Shown here piece after piece: positions 15,165 to 23,708 of a stretch of 36,542 bases of DNA. The translations under genes were made by a program, and so were the position numbers. The DNA is from a virus: positions 1 to 36,542 of the IMG/VR virus record IMGVR_UViG_3300034957_000013. One strand, 5' to 3'. Position 1 is the stretch's first letter, and each line of letters begins with the position of its first letter. Under the pieces are notes generated by a model. That model was given only the letters and a program-made list of their open reading frames with translations. It did not search any database and was not told where the DNA came from.

Positions 15165-18100
15165 ATGGTCGGGTTTATCGCGATGGTCCGCGCGGACTTG
15201 GAGAAGGTGGGCCCGAAAGGCTATATCCACGGTTGGATTTTTGTTGGGGCGCCTGGGGTGGGGTCGGTGGTACACCACCCCACCCACGGCCGCGGGGTGT
15301 TGTCCCACATCGATGAGCACGGGCACGCGCACGTGGCGTTCGATAAGGGCACCGCCCGGTTCGAGCACGTTGACCGGCCGGGGCATGTGGGGGAACCGAA
15401 ACTGGCACGCCGGCCGAAGGCACCGAACCCCGCCGGGGCCCCGGCTGCCTCGGTACCGAGCAAAAACGCACCGAAACCGGCAGGGGCCAAGCCCCGCAAA
15501 CCGGGGGAGGCCCGCCGCGGTGACCTGTACGTCACCGAACACACCCGCCGGGACTACGCCGCCGGTAACAACCCGACGGACCGCAAGGAATACGAGGTCC
15601 ACACGGTCACCTCGGTCGACCGTAACGGGAAAGTCAAGGCCGGCCACAACCTGGCGTGGTCACTCGACGGGGCCCCGTACGACTTCACCAAGGGCCGGCC
15701 GCCGACACAGACCTGGATCGTGCCCGGCGAACACGTTGACGCGCAGGGTGTGCGGGAGGCTTTGCTGGCCCACACCTTCCCGGGCAGCACCACCCCCCGC
15801 AGCCACGAAGACCTCGACGAACTCAAGGCGCTGATCCGCCCGCACACGGTCGCCGGTGGGGCAACACCGCGGCCGTTGGAGGAAACCGACAAGGCGTACC
15901 TTGACCGGACCCTGCGCCGCATCCAAGGCGCTGGCGGCGTCGACGAGCAGTGGACGGCGCTGAACACGGAACTGGCGAAACCCGACCTGCGGCCGGCGAC
16001 ACGGGCGAAGCTAGAAGAGATCCGTGTGGCCAACGCCGGACGGATGGCGGCACGCGCCCCGGCCGAACCGAAGGTGACCCCGGTGCCGGTGGACGTGGCG
16101 GCGGTCGCCGACCACGTCCAGGGCCTGGAGTACGAAGGCGACGTCCGGACGGCCCTTGCCGGTGACGTGCGACTCAAACCGGCCGAGCTGCGCCGGGTCG
16201 CCCGGGAACTGGGGATCCCGCTCCAGGGGTCGATGAAGGACCGCGACGAGATCATTCACCACATCGCCCGGAGCCTGGCGGCGTTCGGGTCCGGTGACAT
16301 GAGGTCAGGGGACCGTCCGCCATCCGGCGACGGGCCGCTACACGCTCGGGTCATGGACGCGGTCAACGCCACGGCCGACAGCCCGATCCCGTGGAAAGGG
16401 CTCGCCGAACTCCGCGCCGAGATCGGCGGGTCACGGCAGGAACAGGACCAGGCGCTCCTGGACCTCCTACGCCAGGGGCATATCCGGCTGATCCCGGAGG
16501 AGAACCAGAAGACCATCACCGCCGGTGACCGTGCGGCGGCTATCAACGTGAGCGGGGAAGACAAGCACCTCGTCGGGGCGAACCGGCCGCTTGTGCCTAG
16601 CAGCACGGCGCCGCAGCCGGAGACACGCGCCCCGGGCAAACCGACCGTCCGGGAGGCCGGGCAGCGGCGGTGGGCTCTGCTGTCCGCCGCCGAGCACGCC
16701 CGTGCCGGCCGCGACCACGCCCGGGCCGCAGACCTTCACGGCCAGCTCGCCGACCACATCCGGGACACCGGGGGCGGGTACTCGATCGAACGGGGAGACA
16801 AGAACCGCGGCTGGGTCGTCACGCTGGCCCAACCCAACGGGGGCTCTGCGGCGCCTGTGCAGCGGACCTCGTCGCGGGTCGCGGCCGAGGAGCACATGGC
16901 CCGGCTGGTGGCCGAACGGGAAACCGACTACCGGCATGAGGCGCAGACGGATCGCCGGTTCGCGGAGGGTACCCCGGGGGGCCGTGGCTACAACGACGCC
17001 CAGCGGGAGTCCGTTGCCACAGCCGGGCGCCGTACCGGTAACCCATATTTGATGCTGGGCCGGCATGAGGCGCTCAGCCGTGAGGAGTACGAGGGGCTGC
17101 TGCCGGAGCACCGCGCGGATGTCGCGGACGCGGTCAGGCGCCTCGCGGAACGCAGCCCGGGCGGAGTCGCGGACCAGGCGGCGGTGTTGCTGGGCCGGTG
17201 GACCGGCCCACCGGCCCCGCGGGTTCATCCGGGGGGTGTGCCGCTGGCGGACCTGAAACGAGGCGACTACGCCCGGATCACCGGCACCGACCAGTACGGG
17301 CAGGTCACCTCGTTGGAGGGGTACGTGTCGGGGCCGCCGTCCACGGTCCAAGTCGGCAGGCGGGGTTCGCGGCGTCGGGTGGAGATGCTCGCGGTGTCGA
17401 TGTCCGAGACCCAGTCGGGGGCGAACGGGTGGCGCGGTCAGGTGTTCACGAACCCTGACGGGGTGACCGTTGATCCCCGCCGCACCGGGTCGGCTGATCA
17501 TGTGGCGGAGGCGGCGAGGCACACGGCGGCGGCGGCGGACATTGAGCGTCGCCGCCGGGAGATGCGACAGTTCCCGGTGGCGCCGGGTGGGCCGGCCAGG
17601 TCGGCGCAGTTGCGGGCCGGGCAGGCGATGGACGCGGACGCGGCCGGGCACCGCCGGCAGGCAACCGAACACCTGGTTGCCGCCGCGCGCGCACAACCGC
17701 CGACGGCCACCCCGGCGGTGGTTGAGGCGGCACGGGCGCAGGAGCCGGCCCGGCTTTCCGCAGCGCAGGAAGTGGGCCTACACGCGGCGGCCACCGAGTG
17801 GGCCCGGCATCAGCGGGAGATCCAAGCGGGACGTGGTCTGGGCCAGTTCACCAAACCCGACCATGGGCCCACGAAACAGGCCACGTTGGGGTCGTTGAAA
17901 CGGACCGGACTGGTCACCTCCCACCAGGAAGGCACCAACGTCCGGTACCAGCCCACCGACACAGGGCACGAGCACCTCGCGGCGGCGAACAACGACCCGG
18001 CGCACCGGGCCCTCAACGAACAGGTAGCGGCGGCAGCCGCCCGGTACGCTGCCGCGGACGCGCACGAGCGGCGGGTGTCCCGGGTCGGTGACGGGGCGAT

Positions 18101-18731
18101 GAAACAGGACGCGGCGAACGCCCGGCAGGTCGCGTACAAGGAACTCGGGGCGCTGCGGCGGGAACGCGACGCCCACCTCGTCGACCGGTACGCCCCCCCA
18201 CCGGCGGCGGTGCCTGCCGCCGGCAGGTTGCCGCGCGGCGTGTTCGTGTCGGTGTCACAGGCACGCGGCAGGGTCGAGGTCACCACACCGCGCAACACCG
18301 CGTGGGACCGCACTGCCAGCGAACTCGGGGGCAACCTCGTCACCGTCGGCGGTGTGCGGCAGTGGGTCTTCCCGGCCGACAAGGAACCACAGGTCCGGGC
18401 GGCGCTGCACAACCACTTCACCGAGGAGTGGGAACTGCGCCGCCAAGCCGACACCGCCGTAGCGGACCACGCCGCCGTAGTGGCCCGGGCGGCGGCGCAA
18501 ACCGCCCGTGCCCACGCGGCCCGGGCCGCTACGGCCGCGCGGGAGCAGCGGCGGTCGACCACCCCGGCGACCGCACGCCAAATCGACCACATTCTCCGGC
18601 TCCTCGCCATGCGGCAGCGCAGCGGTGAGGGCGGCGGGTTCATGACCGGGCCAACGACACGTGAAGGCGTTGCCCGGCTGTCAGTTGCCGACGCGTCGGC
18701 GTACATCGACTCCCTGTCCGGCAACTACTGA
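15165..18731 (+). CDS. Giant multidomain protein: Tudor-like, winged helix, C-terminal module
   Basis: ATG 15165 follows GGGAAGGGG and lies 18 bases after the previous gene. Of 1188 residues, 1-70 are the shared signature (GFIAMVRADL, GYIHGWIFVG) plus a Tudor/SH3-like barrel related to the start of the gene at 3142. Near 337-353 is a SAP/Rho-N-like helix pair (LKPAELRRVARELGIPL). About 390-472 looks like a winged helix with a typical wing and end, RLIPEENQKTITAGDRAAA. A second barrel lies near 691-760 (LKRGDYARITG). Ala/Arg-rich coiled regions follow, and residues 1136-1188 form a compact helical module (ARQIDHILRLL, then SVADASAYIDSL) that I have seen at the C-terminus of other actinobacterial proteins. 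Domains of this kind bind nucleic acid. A virion-carried anti-defence or DNA-protecting role is an inference. Confidence 0.75.
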   Translation: MVGFIAMVRADLEKVGPKGYIHGWIFVGAPGVGSVVHHPTHGRGVLSHIDEHGHAHVAFDKGTARFEHVDRPGHVGEPKLARRPKAPNPAGAPAASVPSKNAPKPAGAKPRKPGEARRGDLYVTEHTRRDYAAGNNPTDRKEYEVHTVTSVDRNGKVKAGHNLAWSLDGAPYDFTKGRPPTQTWIVPGEHVDAQGVREALLAHTFPGSTTPRSHEDLDELKALIRPHTVAGGATPRPLEETDKAYLDRTLRRIQGAGGVDEQWTALNTELAKPDLRPATRAKLEEIRVANAGRMAARAPAEPKVTPVPVDVAAVADHVQGLEYEGDVRTALAGDVRLKPAELRRVARELGIPLQGSMKDRDEIIHHIARSLAAFGSGDMRSGDRPPSGDGPLHARVMDAVNATADSPIPWKGLAELRAEIGGSRQEQDQALLDLLRQGHIRLIPEENQKTITAGDRAAAINVSGEDKHLVGANRPLVPSSTAPQPETRAPGKPTVREAGQRRWALLSAAEHARAGRDHARAADLHGQLADHIRDTGGGYSIERGDKNRGWVVTLAQPNGGSAAPVQRTSSRVAAEEHMARLVAERETDYRHEAQTDRRFAEGTPGGRGYNDAQRESVATAGRRTGNPYLMLGRHEALSREEYEGLLPEHRADVADAVRRLAERSPGGVADQAAVLLGRWTGPPAPRVHPGGVPLADLKRGDYARITGTDQYGQVTSLEGYVSGPPSTVQVGRRGSRRRVEMLAVSMSETQSGANGWRGQVFTNPDGVTVDPRRTGSADHVAEAARHTAAAADIERRRREMRQFPVAPGGPARSAQLRAGQAMDADAAGHRRQATEHLVAAARAQPPTATPAVVEAARAQEPARLSAAQEVGLHAAATEWARHQREIQAGRGLGQFTKPDHGPTKQATLGSLKRTGLVTSHQEGTNVRYQPTDTGHEHLAAANNDPAHRALNEQVAAAAARYAAADAHERRVSRVGDGAMKQDAANARQVAYKELGALRRERDAHLVDRYAPPPAAVPAAGRLPRGVFVSVSQARGRVEVTTPRNTAWDRTASELGGNLVTVGGVRQWVFPADKEPQVRAALHNHFTEEWELRRQADTAVADHAAVVARAAAQTARAHAARAATAAREQRRSTTPATARQIDHILRLLAMRQRSGEGGGFMTGPTTREGVARLSVADASAYIDSLSGNY

Positions 18732-18755
18732 GTTACCTGTTCACCGGCCCCCGCT

Positions 18756-18769
18756 GCGGCGCGCGCCGC
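18756..18769. other. GC palindrome before the protease-scaffold gene
   Basis: GCGGCGCGCGCCGC is a perfect 14-base palindrome in the 60-base gap before the protease gene, with flanking CCGGC and GCCGG that could lengthen a hairpin. It ends about 13 bases before the TAGGAG leader. In DNA this GC-rich it could be chance, but it sits where stronger hairpins precede the capsid gene and the gene after it. Confidence 0.35.
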
Positions 18770-18782
18770 CGGCACACATTCC

Positions 18783-18794
18783 TAGGAGCACATG
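18783..18794 (+). promoter_or_regulatory. Ribosome site/leader TAGGAGCACATG
   Basis: A strong Shine-Dalgarno AGGAG lies four bases before the ATG of the protease-scaffold gene. The same 12-base leader, with T for C, stands before the capsid, the next small capsid gene and the tail tube gene. It fixes the start codon. Confidence 0.85.
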
Positions 18795-21404
18795 GCCAAG
18801 CTACTGACCGATGACCTGACCTACGTTCACTACCCGATCACGAAGTTCGAGGAGGACGCCGACGGCAACCTCGTGGTCGAGGGTGTCGTTACCGACGGGA
18901 CCGTGGACAGCGACCGTCAGATAGTGGAGCCGGGTTTCTCCGCGAAGGCGCTGACGGACTGGATGGAATCCGGGCCGAACGTGCGGGTGATGCATTCCCC
19001 ATCGCTGTACCCGGCGGGCCGTGGCCTGCAGGTCGAACTGGGGGAGAACACGCACCGGCTCAAGGCCCTGGTGGTGGAACCGACCGCGCAGAAACTGGTC
19101 CGGAACAAGGTGCTGCGGGCGTTCTCCGTCGGTATCGCGAACCCGGTGATCACCCGCGACCCGTCTGGGCGGGCCCCGGGCGGGATCGTGACCGGCGGCG
19201 AACTGGCCGAGGTGTCCTTGGTGGACCGGCCGGCCAACAAAAACTGCCAACTGGTGCTGGCCAAGTCCGCTGATCTGGACGTGCCGTGGACCTACGGGGA
19301 CCTGGACGCGTTGCTGACCAAGGCCGAGGGCGGTGAAGCGGTCGCCGAACCGGACCTGACCAAAGACGACGACAAGGCCCCCAAACCGGAGGGGTTGGTG
19401 GATCCGTCGGACCCCGGCGACCCCGACGACCAGTCCGGGCCCGACTCGTCCGCTGACGTCGACGACCGCGACGACGCCACCCACAAGGCGTACCAGCAGG
19501 CGGTCACCTTGCACAAGGCGGCCGAACCGGGCCGGGACGGGGTTGCCCTGTCCGGCACCGAGTACCTGCGGAAGGTGGGGGCGTGGCAGCGGTGGGCGCA
19601 GGACGGCGAAGACGCCGGCCTGGACGGCACCCCGGCCGGGTTCGCCCTGTGGTTGGGTAAACGCGACTTCGACCCCGCGGTGGGCGGTGGGGTTGACCGG
19701 GACACCATGCCGGCAGCCGATTTTGTGGACCCGTCCGGGCGCCGGTTCCCGATCCACGCCCCCGGGGATGTGTCCGACGCGGTGTCCTCCTACGGGCGGG
19801 CGGATCCGCAGATCCCGATGCCGCTGTTCCGGGACCGGTTGACCGAGATCGCGCACCGCAAGGGGCCCGCGTTCGTGGCGCAGCTGCCCGGGTCGTGGCC
19901 GGCCGCGAACAAAGACATCACGCTGACCTCACCGGACCCCGACGGCATGGCCCCGTTCAACCTCCAAGGCCAGGACGATGCGGCGGCTCTCAAGGGTGGT
20001 GGTAAGACGTGCCCGGGGTGCGGCAAGACCTACCACGCGGACGCGAAAGTGCGCCGGTGCGAGGACTGCGGGCGCAAACTGCCCAAGGGTGACACGGCCA
20101 CGAAGGTACGCCGGCCGATGCCGGCGGATGTGGCCGAGGCCGGCCCGCACCGGGAACCGGACGGGTCGGTTGTGGAGGCGTACGAAGCCGACGCCGGCCT
20201 GGACGACGACGACATGGGCGCCGACGAGGACGACGTGCCCGACTCGACCCTCAAGGGCGCCGACGGTGGGGCCGCGTACGTGGTCAAACGCACCCACGAC
20301 GCGTTGTGTGCCGCGTACGACTGGGCGGATGTCACCGACACCTACCCGGCGTTGAGTAGCGTCGCGGACGCCACCGACGTGGACTGGTGGACGGCGCAGG
20401 CCGGGGACGCCCTGGACAAGGGCGACATGGCCGGGGTGGCGTTCCTGGCCGCGGCGGCGCATTCCGCCGACGAACTCGCCGCCGCCGAGTACCCGATCCT
20501 GGCCGACGCCCGGGCCGGGCTACACAAGGCGTTCGCGGCCATGCACCCGATGGCCAACCCGCACCCCGCCGGTGCGGTGACGCCGGGCATGTTCCAGCGG
20601 CCGTACCTGTCCGCCGGCCACGCCACAGCCTCCGCCGGTGGTGGGGTGCAGGCGGTGCCGCCCGCGTCGCACACGATCAACCCGGACATGTTCGACCGGG
20701 ACCTGATCACCGCCGGGCATGAGGCGCAGTCCCCGGGCGACCGCGGCGACAACGCCCCGGCCGCGTCGGTGCGCTCGGGTGCGGCCCGGCACTTCTACAC
20801 CAACGCCGCCCGCACCGCCGCGGAGACCGCGATGCGGGCCATGCACGACCACATCGCGTCGACGTTCCCGGATATGTGCCCGATGGCGGCCAGTAAGTAC
20901 GTGATGCCGACCGACATGCACGACACCGCCCGCCCGACCCGGGTTGTGCCCGGCGGCGGCGGTGTGGCCCCCGGGGAGAAGGCGTACGACCCGGACCTGG
21001 TCAAGGCGGTCAAGGCCGCCCGTAAGGCTGCGCGTAAGGCCGAGCAGGCCGCCGCGCGGGCCACCCTCACCAAGACCGAGACCACCGTCCCGGTGGTCGA
21101 CTACGAGGCCACGATCGCTGCGATGCAGCGGCAGCTCGACGAGCTAGGCGCACAGCCCGACCCGGCCCAGGCCCCGCTGCGGGGAGTGGTCAAGGCGGCA
21201 GTCGCCGACACGCCTGTCCCGGTGGACAAGCGTTCGCTGGCGGCCGAAGCTCAGGCGCTGGCAGAAGCGGAAACCGCCGCGCAGTACGTGCAGTACCTGC
21301 GTGGGCTCACCAAGTCCGCGACCCCGGCCCTGCGGGAGCAGGCCGAGGAACGGCTCGGTGACGCCGAGGCGGCCCTTCGCGGCATGCTGACGAAACTTTC
21401 CTGA
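18792..21404 (+). CDS. Capsid maturation protease fused to scaffold-like region
   Basis: The first 150 residues match the phage prohead protease fold (S78/XkdF-like). His68 in NVRVMHSP and Ser112 in RAFSVGIA are the likely catalytic pair, and GELAEVSLVDRPAN follows as in the family. The enzyme trims scaffold and capsid ends during head assembly. The protein is 870 residues, several times longer than a bare protease. After an acidic Asp/Pro linker (about 190-230) come an unknown middle part, a zinc ribbon (Cys407-x2-Cys410, Cys423-x2-Cys426), a second acidic stretch, and a Lys/Ala-rich C-terminal coiled coil (from about 735) that looks like a scaffolding domain. No separate scaffold gene is seen before the capsid gene, which supports the fusion reading. 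The function of the middle part and zinc ribbon is unknown. Confidence 0.85.
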   Translation: MAKLLTDDLTYVHYPITKFEEDADGNLVVEGVVTDGTVDSDRQIVEPGFSAKALTDWMESGPNVRVMHSPSLYPAGRGLQVELGENTHRLKALVVEPTAQKLVRNKVLRAFSVGIANPVITRDPSGRAPGGIVTGGELAEVSLVDRPANKNCQLVLAKSADLDVPWTYGDLDALLTKAEGGEAVAEPDLTKDDDKAPKPEGLVDPSDPGDPDDQSGPDSSADVDDRDDATHKAYQQAVTLHKAAEPGRDGVALSGTEYLRKVGAWQRWAQDGEDAGLDGTPAGFALWLGKRDFDPAVGGGVDRDTMPAADFVDPSGRRFPIHAPGDVSDAVSSYGRADPQIPMPLFRDRLTEIAHRKGPAFVAQLPGSWPAANKDITLTSPDPDGMAPFNLQGQDDAAALKGGGKTCPGCGKTYHADAKVRRCEDCGRKLPKGDTATKVRRPMPADVAEAGPHREPDGSVVEAYEADAGLDDDDMGADEDDVPDSTLKGADGGAAYVVKRTHDALCAAYDWADVTDTYPALSSVADATDVDWWTAQAGDALDKGDMAGVAFLAAAAHSADELAAAEYPILADARAGLHKAFAAMHPMANPHPAGAVTPGMFQRPYLSAGHATASAGGGVQAVPPASHTINPDMFDRDLITAGHEAQSPGDRGDNAPAASVRSGAARHFYTNAARTAAETAMRAMHDHIASTFPDMCPMAASKYVMPTDMHDTARPTRVVPGGGGVAPGEKAYDPDLVKAVKAARKAARKAEQAAARATLTKTETTVPVVDYEATIAAMQRQLDELGAQPDPAQAPLRGVVKAAVADTPVPVDKRSLAAEAQALAEAETAAQYVQYLRGLTKSATPALREQAEERLGDAEAALRGMLTKLS

Positions 21405-21414
21405 CCACACCACC

Positions 21415-21445
21415 CACCCCACCCCCACGGTGTGGGGGTGGGGTG
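21415..21445. terminator. 14-bp perfect hairpin before the capsid gene
   Basis: CACCCCACCCCCAC (21415-21428) pairs with GTGGGGGTGGGGTG (21432-21445) around the loop GGT. It starts 10 bases after the protease stop and ends 14 bases before the capsid gene leader. No T-run follows. It may reduce read-through, mark an mRNA processing point, or protect the capsid mRNA 5' end. Confidence 0.65.
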
Positions 21446-21459
21446 CCCGCATCGACTCT

Positions 21460-21471
21460 TAGGAGTACATG
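21460..21471 (+). promoter_or_regulatory. Ribosome site/leader TAGGAGTACATG (capsid)
   Basis: This 12-base leader with AGGAG four bases before ATG is identical to those at 23397 and 27314. It fixes the start of the capsid gene and suits high expression. Confidence 0.88.
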
Positions 21472-23331
21472 ACCACCACCGCTGTCGCCGACCTGGTCAA
21501 GAGCCTGGACCAGGGTCACGGCTACTACACCGACGAATCTGACCTGGGCCAGTACAGCACCGCCCAGCAAGCCGTCGCGGAGAAGATGACGCACCTGGTC
21601 AAAGGCGCCGGGTACACGTACACCGACAAGGCGTACCAGCCGGACATGACCCCGGGCGCGAACCAGCCCCTGACCGACCCGGACAAGGTCTTCACCAAGG
21701 CGATGAAGGCCGGCCGGGCGTGGAACACGGCCATCACCGAGGGGTGCCGCACCCCCGACAAGGTCATCAAGTCGTTCAACTCTGAGTTCTCGTCGCAGTT
21801 CGGGGCGTTCATGGCCGCGAACCCGCAGGCGGCGATGTGGTCGCAGTGGACCGCGCAGTTGCAGCAGCAACTGAACAGTGTGCTGGGTAAGAACATCACC
21901 CTGACCACGCCGCTGGCCACCGGGTTCGTGCCGTTCAACCTGGTCGCACCATCCCGGCTGATCTACCCCGTTTACTCCCCGTTCCGCAACAAGATCCCCC
22001 GCACGCAGGGTCAGGGCACCTCGTACCGGGCGAAGATCGTCACCGGTATCTCCGGTTCGCAGACCGGGTCGTCCGGCGGCAACTTCGTCGACACCGCCAT
22101 TCCCGAGCTCGTCTCCGGTGGCGGGTCCATGTCGAACTGGCCGCTGAACCTGCCCGCGTCGGGTAACCAGGACTCGGTCGACATCATCGTGCCGTACAAG
22201 TTCCTCGGCCTGTCGGAGAACGTGTCCTGGCTGGCGCAGTTCTCCGGGCAGGGGTTCGAGGACGTTTCGGCGTTGGCGAACCTGATCCTGCTCCAGGAGA
22301 TGATGCTCAACGACGAGGCGCAGATCCTCGCGGCCACCTCGACCGCGTTGAGCACCCCGTCGGCGCCGACGTGCACCGCCCGTACCCCGAACGCCGGCGA
22401 GACCGCCCTGTCCGGGACGATCACGAACAACACGGTCGACATCAAGGTGACCGCGGCGAACTGGTACGGCGAGACCACCCCCAGCGCGGTCACCGCGGTG
22501 ACCGGTGTGGTGACCGCGACGGACGTCATCGACGTCACGATCACCCCGGTGTCGGGGGCGCTCTGGTACAACATCTACGTCACCGTCGGCACCGTGGCCG
22601 GCACCTACCACCGCATGGTCACCGGGGTGGGTGGCCTGACGTACACCCTGCAGGGTGCGGTCCCGACCACCGGCACCGGCATCCCCGCCTCGGACACCGG
22701 CACGTACTCCACGTACCGGTTCGAGGGCCTGATCCCGGTCCTGTCCGGGCACTCACAGGGCGGGTCGAACGTGTACCCGTCGGGGTGGCAGGGCGGCTAC
22801 ATCGACCAGTCCGTCGGTGACACGTTGAACATCAACGTCGTCAACGCGGCCCTCGGCGGCCTGTACTACGGCACCGGCGGGTACAAGGCGGACCCGGCGG
22901 AGCTGGTGGGGAACGGCGCGGACATTCAGAACCTGTCCAACGACATCGTGCAGGCCGGCAACGCGACGAACTACCGGCTGTTCGTGACCCAGACCGACAC
23001 CCCCGGGGTGCGGGCCGGTGCGGCGGTGTCCGAGTTCGTCAACCCGGTCACCCGCTCCATCGTGCGGATCATGGTGCACCCGTGGCAGCCGCAGGGCACC
23101 GTCCTCTACATGTCCTACAACCTGCCCATGTCGTTCTCAAACGTCAGCAACGTGTGGGAAATGAACATGGTGCAGGACTACCTGTCCATCGGCTGGCCCG
23201 TGATCGACGCCACGTTCCGGTACTCGGTGTTCGAGTACGGGGCGCTGGCCGCGAACGCACCGTTCTACTGCGGCATCCAGCAGGGCATCCAACTCACCGA
23301 CCGGTCCGGTTCCACCGGCACCTGGTCCTGA
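21469..23331 (+). CDS. Major capsid protein with inserted Ig/Fn3-like domain
   Basis: This is the shell protein, expected to adopt the HK97 fold. It follows the protease, has the strongest leader and is 620 residues, longer than the typical 300-400. The N-terminal helical part (about 1-110) could be a delta domain or scaffold extension. From about 150 (TPLATGFVPFNLVAPSRLIYP) the sequence reads as capsid core, and it resumes with ADIQNLSNDIVQAG and SFSNVSNVWEM toward the end. Residues about 295-410 (SAPTCTARTPNAGETALSGT, then NWYGETTPSAVTAVTG) form an extra beta domain like Ig or fibronectin type III repeats, probably on the capsid surface. The gene is flanked by two long hairpins. The capsid identity rests on position, size and core pattern. 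Confidence 0.85.
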   Translation: MTTTAVADLVKSLDQGHGYYTDESDLGQYSTAQQAVAEKMTHLVKGAGYTYTDKAYQPDMTPGANQPLTDPDKVFTKAMKAGRAWNTAITEGCRTPDKVIKSFNSEFSSQFGAFMAANPQAAMWSQWTAQLQQQLNSVLGKNITLTTPLATGFVPFNLVAPSRLIYPVYSPFRNKIPRTQGQGTSYRAKIVTGISGSQTGSSGGNFVDTAIPELVSGGGSMSNWPLNLPASGNQDSVDIIVPYKFLGLSENVSWLAQFSGQGFEDVSALANLILLQEMMLNDEAQILAATSTALSTPSAPTCTARTPNAGETALSGTITNNTVDIKVTAANWYGETTPSAVTAVTGVVTATDVIDVTITPVSGALWYNIYVTVGTVAGTYHRMVTGVGGLTYTLQGAVPTTGTGIPASDTGTYSTYRFEGLIPVLSGHSQGGSNVYPSGWQGGYIDQSVGDTLNINVVNAALGGLYYGTGGYKADPAELVGNGADIQNLSNDIVQAGNATNYRLFVTQTDTPGVRAGAAVSEFVNPVTRSIVRIMVHPWQPQGTVLYMSYNLPMSFSNVSNVWEMNMVQDYLSIGWPVIDATFRYSVFEYGALAANAPFYCGIQQGIQLTDRSGSTGTWS

Positions 23332-23352
23332 CCGACCACTCCCGATAACGAA

Positions 23353-23385
23353 CCCACCCCGCCACCACCTCGGTGGCGGGGTGGG
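23353..23385. terminator. 14-bp perfect hairpin after the capsid gene
   Basis: CCCACCCCGCCACC (23353-23366) pairs with GGTGGCGGGGTGGG (23372-23385) around loop ACCTC. It lies 22 bases after the capsid stop and 12 bases before the next leader. Its sequence differs from the hairpin before the capsid gene but stem length and position relative to the next leader match. No T-run follows. Confidence 0.65.
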
Positions 23386-23396
23386 GGCACACACCC

Positions 23397-23408
23397 TAGG
23401 AGTACATG
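23397..23408 (+). promoter_or_regulatory. Ribosome site/leader TAGGAGTACATG
   Basis: Identical to the capsid leader; it fixes the ATG at 23406. Confidence 0.85.
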
Positions 23409-23708
23409 ACCGCAATCCTCAATGCCGTCAACTACCGCACGACGGTCACCGTGGTGGCCGCGTCGTCCGGTGACGGCGACACCATCGCACTGAAATTCAA
23501 CGGGGTGATCATCCCCGCGGTCTCGAACACGGCAGCTGTGGCGACCAACGCGTCGGGCACCGTGACCATCTACTGGCAGCCGCAGTCCGGTGTCCGCGGC
23601 GGCAACGGCCTGGTCCTGAACACCGTGTCCGCGATGATCGCGGCGGACACGTCGCTGACCTCACCGATCAGCGTGTCGGTGGCGACCACCACGGCGATGA
23701 CGTCATGA
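23406..23708 (+). CDS. Small capsid-associated protein, candidate decoration protein
   Basis: This gene encodes 100 residues, rich in Thr, Val and Ala, with alternating strand pattern (YRTTVTVVAASSGDGDTIAL). It has no cysteine and no membrane segment. It has the same strong leader as the capsid gene and follows it directly, so it is probably made in large amount. A capsid decoration or cement protein would fit position, size and beta character, but no family is recognised. The stop overlaps the next ATG (ATGA), giving translational coupling. Confidence 0.7.
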   Translation: MTAILNAVNYRTTVTVVAASSGDGDTIALKFNGVIIPAVSNTAAVATNASGTVTIYWQPQSGVRGGNGLVLNTVSAMIAADTSLTSPISVSVATTTAMTS

